A DNA stretch of 64,000 nt, from positions 88,573,835-88,637,834 of the forward strand of contig NC_067483.1 of assembly GCF_947179515.1 (NCBI RefSeq), in the 5' to 3' direction. Under the pieces are notes generated by a model. It was given only the letters and a program-made list of their open reading frames with translations, did no database searches and was not told where the DNA came from. A program made the translations under genes and the position numbers. This document shows, piece after piece, positions 12,237 through 24,177 of this stretch. How positions within the stretch are numbered: the first letter of the stretch is position 1; each line of letters opens with the position of its first letter. Origin of the DNA: Apodemus sylvaticus. Its lineage: Eukaryota; Chordata; Mammalia; Rodentia; Muridae.

Positions 12237-12844
12237 AGTTTAACAATCCCTGGAATAAGTCAAAGGGTGGTCCTAATCATCCCAAGAGTCCCAGAGAGCC
12301 GTCCAGTATTCAAGGAAAGGGTCTCAGACCCCAGCCTGAGAGCTGTAATCATGGCTACAGCCCAGAGCTGGAAGTCTTTGTAGCAGAGACCTGCAGGGAC
12401 TGTAGTGCTAGGAGCATCACTTGCCACCACTCTGTCTGCCTATTGCTGCTGCTCACTGCAGCCATGCGGGGAGGCAAAGAGAAGTGCTAGCCCCTCCCTT
12501 GTATTCATGTAGAACCCACAGTCAGACAATGGTGGCAGAGAGAGGTAAGTCACTGGTTACACTGACACAGAGTGACCAGAAGTAGGATCCAGCTATAAGT
12601 CACATGACCCACCCCAAGTCACTCCCTCCCTTCAGCTGGGTCCCAAACTTTTCTCAACCTCCAAAATAGTGTAGGCACCTGAGCATTGTAACTCCTGAGC
12701 CTGTGTGACACATTCCTAACTCTTAGGTCTCAAAGAAACCCAGGACAAGTGGCTAGGTGATTGAATCACCACTACTGATGTGCTTATAAAAAGATAAAGA
12801 GAAGGGAGATGTGTTCTATGGAGGTGTGGTAAGGTATGGGAAAT

Positions 12845-13024
12845 GGGTGCATTCTGTCTAAATTCCACGCCACAGTTACCTGGCAACAGCCAAGTGTGCC
12901 TGACTCACTATAAAAGGGGCTGCTCGCCCTCTCCTAGCTTTCTTGTTCTCTTGTTTCTCTGCCTCCCTTCTCCCCTCTCTCCACATTCCCCCCCCTCTCC
13001 ACAGTCTCATGACAGGCCTCTCCT

Positions 13025-13090
<66 letters not shown>

Positions 13091-13285
13091 CTTTCTCTAA
13101 ACTTCCCTCCCCATGTCCTGAATGAACACTATTCTATACTATACCACGCGTGGCTGGTCCCTCAGAGGGGAAGGGATGCCTCAGCATGGGCCCACAAAGG
13201 CTCCCCCTTCCTCCACACCATACCTCTCCTCCACCAAACATATTCCTTCTCTCTTTATCTTTTTATAAAACACAACATCTGCAAT
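12845..13285 (+). mobile_element. LTR-like element with TATA box and (CT)n
   Basis: It has a TATA-like CTATAAAAGG at 12908-12917, a long (CT)n tract at 13030-13090, then 'ccatgtcctgaatgaacactattctatac' and 'ggtccctcagaggggaagggatgcctcag' blocks, ending in 'tttataaaacacaaca'. It is inverted relative to the copy at 11175-11545. The (CT)n in each copy has expanded independently. Confidence 0.55.
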
Positions 13286-13870
13286 CAACCATCTCCTCAC
13301 CCCGTGCTTAGGAGCAGACTTCCTTTCTTCACTCAGTGACATTCTGATGCTGTCTCCAGAGGCTTAGAGTCATCTTTGCTGAATGACTCAGCCAGCCTCA
13401 CAGGTCCTCACAGTCTGATGGTCACAACAATGCTCACCTCTCTAAAGTCTCTTCTAAGATGTAAGGCAGTTAGTTTGTCAGCTGGGAGCCCCTGTCAATA
13501 ACAGCCCCTCTACACACAGAGCATGCCAGCAGCACAAGGCATCACCCCATAGGGCATCGAGGAGAGGCTCCTCCAGCTGCCCCAGGCTCTAGGGTGAGCT
13601 ATCATCTCTTAGATTTTGCCAGGCTCCTCAGCAATCATACGCTTTGTCGGAACCTGTCTTGTGTGCCCTGTCCATGTTCCTTTCTTCACTGAACTGTATT
13701 TTTCTTTTCAGGTTTTTGCTCTACTTTCTGATTTTAATTTGTACCATAAACCTCACTAAATTCAACAAGCATTTGGGCCATAGTGTGAAGGCTGTACTAA
13801 GATCTCCAACATCGGATAACTTGGTCCATCACTTTTGAATTTAGCCTCAGACACAGGCAGAACACAGCTG

Positions 13871-13872
<2 letters not shown>

Positions 13873-13907
<35 letters not shown>
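13873..13907. repeat. (CA)n microsatellite
   Basis: About 17 CA dinucleotides preceded by GCGCGC. Confidence 0.95.
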
Positions 13908-14049
13908 CTAGTTCAATTCTTGATGAAATTTTTGTCCCCCTCTGAAACTTCACGACCCTGGCCTTATTGTCTGTAGCTCTCTCAGAGTTCTGGTTTCCCA
14001 CCTCATCCCACAGGAAAGGCCACTTGGGAGCATGGCTTGAGAAGATGCA

Positions 14050-14212
14050 GTTGGAAGCCAGATGTGGTGGTGTAAGCCTTTAATCCCAGCATCTGGGATG
14101 TAAAGGTAAGTGGATCTCTTGAGTTTGAGGCTAGCCTGGACTACAGAGTGAGTTCTGGGACAGCCAGAGCTACACAGAGAAAGCCCGTCTTGAAAAAAAG
14201 GAACAAATGAAA
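14050..14212 (+). mobile_element. B1 SINE
   Basis: The 'gccagatgtggtggtgtaagcc' head, 'aatcccagcat', 'gaggctagcctggactacag' and 'cagagctacacagagaaa' mark a diverged B1 with a short A tail. Confidence 0.85.
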
Positions 14213-14817
14213 ATGAGTATCCGTTTGATAATGGCAGGGCAGGCATGGCCACTGGAGTGGACTCAGACCTGAGACAATGGGGGTTTTTACTCAGACCTGA
14301 TTGGATCAGAAAGTAGAGAGGCCAGGAGCCAAGGCCAGGCTATGAACCTCCAGTGAGTGATCCACCATATTCAACGGGGCTCCACTTCCCAAAGGTTCCA
14401 CAACCATTAGCATGCCACCATTAGCTACGGGCCAAACATTCCCTACACGGGCTTCCATTACAATGACCTGTGAGTGTCCTCACATGAACCCATACACTCT
14501 GCTTGGGGCTTCAGTCTGCAGTAGAGTTCCAGGGTCAGTAGACTTTCTGCCCTGGATTATGCAATTTAAAATTAGTAAATGGTGACATTTTATTAACACC
14601 AGCTCATCCAAGACATCTGGGTCAGCACCACATTAGCCTGGCTTTCTTTTAGGGATAGGAGTGGTTCTATAATTTTGATTCAAACTGTCACCCACACATT
14701 TGTTAAATCTGGCCTGTGTCCCTTCTTCCCTCATGATGTTTTGTCTCAGCAATAGGAACCCTAAGACAAGCCGGTTTAGCAATTCACAGGAGGATACATC
14801 CATCACCAGCAACTAGT

Positions 14818-15030
14818 GGTAGAGTTCCCTCTCCCTCTCCCTCTCCCTCTTCCTCCACCTCTTACTCTACCTCCCTCTTTCTCTGCTCCCTCTCCCTCTC
14901 CTCCCTCTCCCTCTCCTCCTCCCTCTCCCTCTCCCTCTCCTCCCTCTCCCTCTCTTCTCTCTCCCTCTACTCTCTCTCCCTCTCTTCTCTCTCTCTCCCT
15001 CTCCTCTCTCCCCCCCTCCCCTCTCTCTGT
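14818..15030. repeat. (CCCTCT)n pyrimidine repeat
   Basis: About 210 bp of CCCTCT-type hexanucleotide and related pyrimidine sequence immediately before a reverse B1 fragment. Confidence 0.9.
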
Positions 15031-15140
15031 TTTTCAAGACAGGAATTTCTCTTAGTCCTGGCTGTTGTGGAACTCACTCTTGGACCAAACTAGCCTGAAA
15101 CTCACAGATCTGCCTGCAGCCACTTCTGCCCAGCTGGTTA
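15029..15140 (-). mobile_element. B1 SINE fragment, reverse
   Basis: It has the reversed B1 features 'gacaggaatttctcttag', 'ggctgttgtggaactcactc' and 'ctgaaactcacagatctgcc'. Confidence 0.7.
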
Positions 15141-16159
15141 GAAGGTTTCCATGCTCACTTTGTTAAGAACAATATGTTTGCCTGTGCTGTGAATGGCTGG
15201 AGGCAGCACTCCTGTGGGAGCAATTTAGAGGGCTTGCTAAGGGACAAGCCTGGACTGCACACTGTGGAGGAGGACCTCAGGTGTGCCCCAGGATGTGTGT
15301 GTGTGTGGGAGCTGCAGTAGCAGGAAATCCCAGGTTCCCAGAGAGGACAGAGGACATAGTATCAGGAGTTCCAGGGAGGTGGGAATGAGTTGAGTGTATT
15401 CCCTGGAGAGAAACTGGACCTCCATTAGAACAGAGAGGGCTTGGGCCCTGGTGAGCAGGGAAGGAGGCTGGAGACCAGGGGTGAGAGGTGAGAATTAAGA
15501 TCCCTGCCTTCAAATGTATGCAGGGTGATAAACCTGGACCCCACAGCAGGCCCCTGCTCACAGTGGTGAGCCTGGTCATCTTGTCTGTGTAGCTGCTGAA
15601 GCTCATGAAGGCTCCAGGCTACTCTTAGGAGGGCTGCGGGGTAGACAGGAGACTGGGCAGGCTGGCTAATGGAGAGCAGGTTAGCCCCAAGGGTGCCAGG
15701 AACTGCGGTTGACCCACCCCTGCTTGCTCCCTAGGCAGCACTGCCTCCTTCCTCCCTGTGCTGCCCTCTGCTTGGTGCCCATGCCCTCTGGGCTTCAGAT
15801 CAGCCAGCCTCACAGGGTGTGCTTAAAGACACACTTAAGGTTTGTGTGTTCGTGTCCACACTTCACTCTGTTTTATTTGTGGCTCTGGGAATGAACTCCA
15901 GCGCCTTGCCCATGGGAGACAAGCACCCTAGCAAGCTTTCTCCCCAGATGTTTGCTCACTGACCGATTATCAGATGATTACAAGGAATTGCTAGGAGGGT
16001 GAGAGGAAGGCTGTAGCACCAGACCAGCTCGGGCTTTTGTGTTTAGAGTCCACAGGCTGCAGAGTTTAACCTGCCAATAACCTGTTCAGAACGGCAGACT
16101 TTGCCAGAATAGGTGAAACCTTAGCTAGGTGCTTAGGTAACCTAGGCCAAGTAGGCAAC

Positions 16160-16392
16160 TTGAGGGTGGGGCCAAGGGTGGGGCGGGGCTAGTGGGGGCG
16201 GGGCTAGTAGGGGCGAGGCTAACAGACAACTAGTTCCTCCATAGCTCAGAGGTAGGCAAAGAAGCTCAAGAGGAGTTTGGGAGTGGAGGAACTGCACACC
16301 AGCCGCCTCGGGAGTGGGAGCGCTAGCGCGAGCGCGACCCCTGACTGTTAGTCCCGGGGACAGTGGCAGGGCTCTAGAGCGAGAGCTGTCAG
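16160..16392 (+). promoter_or_regulatory. Candidate Ephx1 (copy B) promoter and noncoding exon 1
   Basis: Three G-rich Sp1-type boxes lie at about 16180-16189, 16195-16204 and 16211-16219, followed by a local CpG cluster (GCTAGCGCGAGCGCGA around 16322-16337) that stands out from the CpG-poor surroundings. There is no TATA box nearby. A donor-like TCAG|GTTTGT occurs at 16392/16393. The position, about 7.6 kb before the first coding exon and about 17.5 kb before the gene end, fits the multi-exon layout of rodent Ephx1, whose first exon is noncoding. This is inference; no transcript evidence is available, and the CpG cluster could belong to an unrelated regulatory site. Confidence 0.4.
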
Positions 16393-19059
16393 GTTTGTAT
16401 CTCCAGCAGCTATATGCACTTCCTGCTATCCCAAGGCTGTTCCAGGCTGGCAATTGGCCAAGCCTTCCAGTTCTGCATCTGATGCCCCACCCCTCTAGCC
16501 AGGCAGTCAGATGCACCTGGAAGAAAGGGTTGGGGGCTAAGCTGGCTCCCTCCCCTGCAGATGCAGGTTTGTCTCTTTGGTTCCAGGATTGCTTCTTGCA
16601 CAGGAACCTGAGCCAATCCAGGTAGCAGAGAGCGCTGGTCATGCAGTGATGCTTAATTTTAATTTCTTCAATTCATTGTCTCCTTTTTTTAAACTTCGGG
16701 CAGCGGGAAGTCTGGATTGCCTCGCCAGCGCCAGGTTAGCCAGATTGGGCGGGCAGTAGAAGAATCCATTGCATGCACATACATGCATGTCAGCATTAGG
16801 ACTGAGCCTTTGCTATCATTCTGCCCCTCCTGGCAAGGAATGGAGAGGTCCACACTTATTTGGCATTTTCTTTTTTTCTTTTTTTCTTTCTTTCTTTCGT
16901 TTTTTTTTTTTTTTTTTTTTAAGTCACAGAGCCCCAGAGGCTCACATTAGCTTTTACTACGGTGATGGCTTCCTTCCTCAAGTGGAGCCTTTCACTGGCT
17001 GTGCAGTGCATGGACTTAGAAGACTGGGAGGGGATAAATAAAGCAAAGGCATGGGCATGTTCCAACCCTAATACCCTACACGAGTGTCACATGATGGCTT
17101 CCTGTGTCCCTGAAGAAGCATCTACAGTGGGGCTTAGGGACCTGAGCTGACTATTCAGACACTGCCTTTCACCCTAGGGATGGCAGGGAATATGTTCTCA
17201 TGGGATCTGGGACCTTTTTAATGCAGACAAAAACCAAAATTCAAGGCCCTAGGTCAGATTCCCTGCACCACAAAATAAATGTCTATCTATTTGTAAAATA
17301 TAAATTATAATTGTGAGCTGTAGGAAATAGAAAGCCATAAAAGAAACCAGGACTGCTGACTGGAGAGGGAAGGCCTCACAGAGGCAACACTCTCACCCTC
17401 CAGAGGGTTAGGAGTGGCCTCACTCTCCGTGTCCAGCTGCACTGGGCTGAGGGGAGAACGTGCAAAGGTCCTGAGGCAGAGGTGTGCCTGGTGTGGTGGC
17501 TTTTATGTCTTCAGTTGTCCTCTGAGAGGAGCGACCAATGTCAGTGAGGGGGCCCCAAGCTTTCTGCTGCCCCTCCTTCCAAGAAAACAAGATTTCCCTA
17601 GGCCCTTGGGTGCTCCTGGACCAGCTGTGTGGCCTTCAGCACCAACACTAATACCCCATGCTATCTTGTGTGGCTGCACCTGCCCTTGGCTGAGCCTTGC
17701 ACACCTGCTGCCCCAGAGGTGCTGAGAGGGAAGTGCATGCTGAGCAGAGGGAGGGATTCTTAGAGAAAGGGGGAGAGTCTCCATCAGACCTCTGGGGTCC
17801 AGTTTCTGCCCAGTGCCCAACTAGTGCCCCAGGGGTACCCACAAAAAGCCCTGTAAGGATGGGCAGCATCCTTCCTCCTGTCCACAGCGGCCCAGCATGC
17901 CCAGGCACGGCCCTGCTTATCTGGTGCCTCAGCCCTTTTTGTTTTTGTTTTCCCTTGGGTTCTGGCCCAGGCTCAAGTATTTGAAGGGCAGAAGCCCAAA
18001 TTCTGCTTCCTGATTCTTGTTTTAAGACCTCTGAGTATGGGAACACAGCCTGGCTGGTGGGATGGGCACAACAGAGGTCAAGGACAAGATTGGAAGCAGG
18101 GAGGCCACTTCTCAGTCCCAGTGGCCTTCTGGGGTCACCTGCAGGTGGTCTTCAGGAAAAGCTGGTGGCATGGTGGAGTCTCCAGTGAGCTGTGTTGCTA
18201 AGACTGGGGAAAGGTGACCAAGAGGAAGGCCAACCCCTGCCAGGAACCTTCTCCTGCCTGCATGGTGATACCCAGGGGATGGGTACACTGAGTCTCCTCC
18301 TCAGACATAATCATTTTCACAACTGGTTCACTAGAGTAAAGAGCCCACTAGCAGGGCTGATTGATTTCCTGAGGAAAGTCACAGTTCATGCCTTCTCCCC
18401 AGAGAGCAACTGTTCTCCCTCTCTGAGTGGCCCGCATGTCCCTTCCCACCATTACAGGCCTGGGGTGGCATCTGAATCCTGGCCCAGTGCATGCCCTCCC
18501 TTTGCTGCCAGTTGGTTGTCCCCACTTTCTTATACAGCCAAACCACTGTGCAGAGCCGCACCCGTGCACTCTTCCAGGGCTGAGGAGATCACTTTAGGGG
18601 CAAAAGTGTTTTTCCACCTGTGCTATTATAATATGTTTACAGAAAACTCCACTTGACTAACTGACAAACAACAATTCTTGTTTGTGCTTAAGAAGGTGGA
18701 GTCGGCCCCCTCTAGCATTCCAGAGTCTGGCAAGCAGTGGCACAGTATGGCTGTCTCTTTGCACTTACTGCTTAGATTATCTTGACTAAACTTCCTCTCT
18801 GAACTTTTCATGCTCTCTACACACAGGGAATGCCCTTTGGTTCTTGAGGTTATAGTAGTACATAAGGTGATAAATTTGATAAATGTAAGAGGCAGGCCTT
18901 CCTCAGGTGAAGGATGCAGCTCTGCACTGCGGCTGTGCGGCCTGTGGCTTTCCCTGTAAGTCAGGTGTAGCCAGGATCTTGACCTCAGGTGCAGAAAGTA
19001 GTTTAAGAGGGATTCTCTATGAAGCAGAGTTGTAGTTTATTAAGAAAAGGTTTTAAGGC

Positions 19060-19256
19060 CATCAATTGATGGCTCAGTGGTTAAGAGCACTACCTGCTCT
19101 TCCGGAGGTCCTGGGTTCAAATCCCAGCAACCACACGGTTGCTCACAACCATCTGTAATAAGATCGGATGACCCTTTTCTGGTGTGTCTGAAAACAGCTA
19201 CAGTGTACTTTCATATAATAAATAAATAAATGTTTAAAAAAAAAAGAAAGAAAAGG
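19060..19256 (+). mobile_element. B2 SINE
   Basis: It has the 'gatggctcagtggttaagagcac' head, 'gttcaaatcccagcaaccaca', 'ctggtgtgtctgaa', AATAAATAAATAAA signals and an A-rich tail. The first few bases of the head are altered. Confidence 0.9.
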
Positions 19257-19572
19257 TTTTAATACAGACTTAAAAGGAGTGACATGAGCATGTATCTGTT
19301 CCTCTCAGACAGGCAGAAATGACAAATGATTCCACAGAAGAGCATGATGAACTCCTGAATGGACTGGGCTCACGGGAACATGAGTGAGGAACTCTTTATA
19401 GCATTGTGGGTGACTTGGGAGGGTTTCCTCACTGATGAGTCCCATCTTATCATCAAGAGCTGCATCCTATCTTCAGGTACCCTGCAGTCACCCTACCTTG
19501 TGGATACTCTACCGGCCCCACCCTAGCCCACCCTAAGTCCACTTATACTGAGAGTAGATTAGTGATGGGTGG

Positions 19573-19935
19573 GTGAGGTGGTTTGAAAGAAAATGGCCAC
19601 CATAGGCTCATAGGGAGTGGTCCTATTAAGAGGTGTGGACTTGTTGGAGTTGTGGCCTTGTTGGAGACAGTGTGTCACTGGGGGAAGCTTTGAGGTCTCA
19701 GATGCTCAAGCAGGGCCTAGTGGTTCAGTCTCTTCCTGTGTCTGCAGACCCAGATGTAGAACTCTCAGCTTCCTCTCCAGCACCGTGCCTGCCTGCCTGC
19801 CGCCATGCTCCCCACCATGAAGATAATGGACTAAACCTCTTAGCTATAAGTCAGCTCCAATTAATTGTTTTCCTTCTAAGAGTTGTTGTGGTCATGGTGT
19901 CTCTTCACAGCAATAAAACATTAGACAGTAGGAAA
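19573..19935 (+). mobile_element. Rodent LTR-like interspersed repeat
   Basis: It contains 'aatggccaccataggctcat', 'tgtgtcactgggggaagctttgaggt' and 'ccaccatgaagataatggactaaacctct', a familiar murid repeat. It is the opposite strand of the family seen at 56980-57770 and 61630-61910. The family name is not assigned. Confidence 0.6.
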
Positions 19936-19942
19936 GGGTAAG

Positions 19943-20341
19943 TGTCTTAGTCAGGGTTTCTATTCCTGCATAAATGTCATGACCAAGAAGCAAGTTGGGG
20001 AGGAAAGGGTTTATTCAGCTTATACTTTCCACATTGCTGTTCGTCACCAAAGGAAGTCAGGACTGGAACTCAAGCAGGTCAGGAAGCAGGAGCTGATGCA
20101 GAGGCCATGGAGGATGTTCCTTACTGACTTGCTTCCCCTGACTTATTCAGCCTGTTTTCTTATAGAACCCAAGACTACCAGCCCAGGGATGGCACCACCC
20201 ACAAGGGGCCCTCCCCCCTTGATCACTAATTGAGAAAATGCCCCACAGCTGGATCTCATGGAGGCACTTCCCCAACTGAAGCTCCTTTCTCAGTGATAAC
20301 TCCAGCTTGTGTCAAGTTGACACACAAAACCAGCCAGGACA
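19943..20341 (-). mobile_element. Solo LTR, same family as the ERV inserted in the L1
   Basis: The minus strand reads TGTCCTGGCTGG to CTGACTAAGACA and matches the two LTRs at 41645-41985 and 43143-43537, including the AATAAACCCTTTCC poly(A)-signal region. The ends are TG and CA. Flanking 5-mers (GTAAG and GTGAC) do not match perfectly, so the target duplication has decayed. Confidence 0.75.
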
Positions 20342-21361
20342 GTGACAAGTGGCCTTGTGTTCCCCTCAGTCTAGGGTGTGCTAAGAACTCCATTGCCCTA
20401 GTCCTAGCTATCACTGTACTTTCCCTTGACCTGATGTTATCTCTGCTCCTCATTGGAGATAGGATGGGAAAGAAACTGAGGTGCAGCAGTGCTGCCCACC
20501 TCAGTGTGAGTGCCATCCCAGGAGAGGGTCCCACTCAGGTGCCTTGGTGGCTTTTGTAGTCTCCCTGTTCGAAGAATTCAGAAGACTGAAAATGTTTTAT
20601 CATAACCATTTTTATCTATGTTTTTATTGAGCAAGAAGAATTACACAGTGGTTTGTGGGGTTCATTGTACACTTGTTTGCTGATAAGAGAGAAGTATTGG
20701 GGTTTTTATACACAGGTCAAAAAAGGACAAAGGAATTCTTTCATGTCACAAGGAAGTAGAGACTTGTGCTTTGACTGATAAGCATGGTTAAGTCTTATTT
20801 GTGGGCTTTTCCCAAAGGATTATGGTCCCTTGCAGCACTTTGAAAGTTTTTTGAAGAGACTCAACCAGATCCTGGGGTTGAGGGGCTCCCCTATCTTCTC
20901 TTATTTTCCCTGTCTTTCTGTCATCTTGAACTACTACTGCAATGTCTCTGTCCAGGGCCCCTCTGAACTTCCCCTAGACAGGATGCCTGAGTGTTTCAGC
21001 TGTGGACACAGCTGGCTGGCTTTAATCTGCCTGCAGTTTGCTGCATTACCTGGGAAGGCTGTGGGATGTCATGGCCAGGGGTAGGAGTTCGAGAGCCTCC
21101 ATGTGGCACCAGAGAGCCACAGTGCAGCGTGTATAAACTGAGGACAGGCCACTCCAAGGTCTGGTTAACAGGAAGGGTGTCAGTGTAGATATGAGAGAGA
21201 GTACAGCCAGAGTCTGCTAGAAGGGGCATCAATCGAAAGCAGGAAACTGGATGTGGCCAGCAGGCTGGATGGGCCATGAGAGGAGGGAGGGGGATTGAGA
21301 GAGGAAGACCAAGAGAGGACTAAGAGAGGGGGAGTCCAAGTCTGAGATCAAGAGACAGTAA

Positions 21362-21560
21362 GACTGGCTGGAGAGATGGCTCAGCGGTTAGGAGCACTGA
21401 CTGTTCTTCCACAGGTCCTGAGTTCAAATCCCAGCAACCACATGGTGGCTCACAACCATCTGTAATGGGATATGATGCCCTCTTCTGGTGTGTCTGAAGA
21501 CAGCGACACTGCACTCTGTACTGACATAAAATAAATAAATCTCTAAAAAAAAAAAAAAAG
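21362..21560 (+). mobile_element. B2 SINE (young-looking)
   Basis: It begins with GGCTGGAGAGATGGCTCAGC, close to the B2 consensus, and ends in ATAAATAAATCTCT plus a pure A tail that runs into the adjacent purine repeat. Confidence 0.93.
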
Positions 21561-22087
21561 AGAGAGAGACAGTAAGACAGAGGAAGGAGGAAGGGAGGGA
21601 GGGATGGAGGGAGGGAGAGGGAAGGAGAGAGAGAGGGAAGGAGAGAGGGAGGGAAGGAGAGAGGGAGGGAAGGAGAGAGGGAGGGAGGGAGAGAGAGAGG
21701 GAGGGAGAGAGAGAAGGGAGAGAGAGAGGGACAGAGGGAGGAAGAAAGGGAGGGAAAGAGGGAGGAAGGCAGATAGGGAGGGAGATAGGGAGGGAGGGAA
21801 AGAGGGAGAGAGAGGGAGGGAAGGAGAGAGGGAGGGAGAGAGGGAGAGAAGGGGAGGGAAGAAGAGAGAGACAGGGAGGTTGGGAGAGAGAGGGAGGGAG
21901 GGAGGGGAGAGAGGAAGGGAGGAAAAGAGGGAGGGAGGGAGAGAGGTAGGGAGAGATGGAGGGAGGGAGAGAGAGGGAAAGATGGAGGGAGGGAGAGAGA
22001 GAAAGGGAGGGAGGGAGAGAGGAAGGGTAGAGAGGGAGGGAGGGGGAGAGAGGGAGGGAGGGAGGGAGGGAGAGAGAGAGAGAGAGC
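21560..22087. repeat. 530-bp (GGGA/GAGA)n homopurine tract
   Basis: Almost uninterrupted purines on the plus strand, mostly GGGA, GAGA and GGAA, starting from the A tail of a B2 SINE. The long ORFs here in several frames are repeat artefacts. Confidence 0.95.
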
Positions 22088-23994
22088 CTGAAATAGCAGG
22101 ATTATAAGGACAAAGAACATTGTAGGGAGGGAAGCCCATGAGGTGGAGACATTTTAGAAGGTTGAGGTGAGCAGAACCAGGAAGCCAGCATGGACTGTGA
22201 AATCTGTAACAGATTCTGCTGATACTGAGGGAGTCCGGAGGCCAGCATGCAGGTTCCCGTGCTGCTAATAGGCAGCACAGGTAGCCATTGCTCACTCTGC
22301 CAGGGCTAAGGAAATGCCCCTTGGTAGAGGGGAGCAGGCCTCCCTAGTCCCTGAGGAATGCTGGCTTTTGTGTAACCATCAGAAGGTGGAGCTGACACAG
22401 TTAACAGCTTGTCTCTTGGCCACCCCACCTGGAGCATGGCTCTCCTGCAAAAGGATTGATCTTCATCGGTTTGAAAGCTAGCTTTAAGGTGTTACCAGAC
22501 ATAAGTTAGTTCCAGAATCAAACCCAGACTCCATCCTGGGAGGCAGGATTCCCTTGTAAGTTAGGAATATACCTACAGTCCCATGCTGAAGCCCTGGTTA
22601 GAGACAATTTAGAAATAGACTTATGCTCCTCCCTGGGCTACCAGACTGTCACTCGATTTTGGTTTTTACCTTGATATTTTTCTTTCCTTAAGTGGACTTA
22701 CATCAAAGCAATGGACTTAGGGACAAAGAAATCTGCCAGGTTCCAAATAAATGAATTCTTAGTTCTTTGAACAATGAGTGGCTCTTTAAGACTCCCATTA
22801 TCTTTAGTCCAGGCTTGAGTTTAAAAATCCATCTGTAGAACAGAGAGCAGAGGCTCCTGGGTTCCCTTGGCCCTGGGAAGAGACAGATTAGCCTGACTCA
22901 CTGTCAGGTACAAATGAAAGCCATTTGCCCACATTCTGGTGATCAGACAAAGCCAGCATTGCTCTAGAACTTGTGAGGCTGACTCTCCTCTACTAAAGCG
23001 GTAATTTCCTGAGCACTGGCAGAGGGGACAGATGGCTAACTCTGGTGCCTGTTAGCATGTCAGGCCGCCCTCCAGGTTCCCTCAGTGTCATGGGACCTGG
23101 ATCTTCCCACCTCACCCAGGCCCCAAACTTCTCCAGCGCACGAGTTTCCTCCCCAGCCGTCCATTTCCTCACAACCCTGCTATGTCAGCCATGTGCACTC
23201 TGGGTCTTCTCTTGGTCTTCATCTCTCCCTCCCCACCCCCACACCACACTGTTCTGCTGCTTCTCTCATGGCTACGATCAGTCTGCTGGCCTTGTTGAAT
23301 CTACTGCTCCCTGTCTCTGCTCCGGACTCTTCCAGAGGCCTCTGACTGTTCTCTCCCTCACATCTGCAATAGAGGCCTTCCCCTCCCCTTCACTGTCAGG
23401 GAGCAGTCACATCATCAGCTCACATGGTCACGGGCAAACTTAACCATGGTTTAGCTTTGTTCAAGGCTTTCTATAACTTGTAAGATGACATTATGTGGAG
23501 AAACTTAAAAACTCCTGTCTTTTCTAAACTTTAAGCAAGTCCACTCTCAGTGGGGAGTTTGTTTCTTAAATCTTTTTAAAATACGAGGAACTGAGACCAC
23601 AAGATTTTATACCTAAGTGCCTGGTAATGACCCAGTAGACAATGTCACAGGAGCTGGAGGTGACGTGTCACCTTGTATCCACAGTCAGAGTGCAGAGAGG
23701 TGAATGCAGGAGCTCAGATCTCTTTCCTCCTTTATTCAGCCTGTGGCTCTAGCACTTGGAAAGACACCAACTCAATTCATGGTGGCTCAGGTCACCTCCT
23801 GGAAGCACCATCACAGTCAAACCTGGAGGCTTGTGTCCTAAGGGCTCTGAATCCCATCAGGTGGACAGCTGAGATGAGCCCTCACACTTGGGAATGAGCA
23901 GGGAAGAGCCTTTCTGACCCCTGGCATCCCTGGAGAGCCCCGCAGCAGCCAGGTTCTCCCTCTCGCTGATGTGTCCTCTCATCTCCCAGGAGGC

Positions 23995-24177
23995 ATGTGG
24001 CTGGAACTTGTCCTGGCTTCCGTGCTGGGCTTTGTCATCTACTGGTTTGTCACCCGGGACAAGGAGGAGACCTTACCACTTGAAGATGGGTGGTGGGGCC
24101 CAGGGTCAAAGCCCTCAGCCAAAGAAGATGAGAGCATCTGGCCCTTCAAGGTGGAGACATCAGATGAGGAGATCAAG
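23995..24177 (+). CDS. Ephx1: Ephx1 copy B coding exon 1 (exon 2), membrane anchor
   Basis: The exon begins at 23990 after an ATCTCCCAG acceptor, with the ATG five bases in. It encodes residues 1-61: a single hydrophobic N-terminal segment (MWLELVLASVLGFVIYWFVT), then the conserved DGWWGPG region to SDEEIK. A GTGAGA donor follows. Residue 49 is Trp, where I recall Arg in mouse and rat. Confidence 0.93.

Larger units (their letters stand above)
16393..23989 (+). other. Presumed Ephx1 copy B intron 1 / 5' flank
   Basis: No coding exon is recognisable. The region carries a poly-T stretch near 16900, B2 SINEs at 19060 and 21362, LTR-type repeats at 19573 and 19943, and a 530-bp purine tract. It is intron only if the GC-rich site near 16.3 kb is the promoter in use. 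Confidence 0.4.

Noticed and set aside
15237..16642. Minus-strand ORFs of 109 and 166 codons
   Set aside because: They overlap the GC-rich candidate promoter; open frames are expected from GC-rich composition and no motif is seen.
21320..22295. Ser/Leu/Pro-rich and Arg/Glu-rich ORFs of 167-266 codons
   Set aside because: Translations of a homopurine/homopyrimidine simple repeat; no start context, splice structure or domain.
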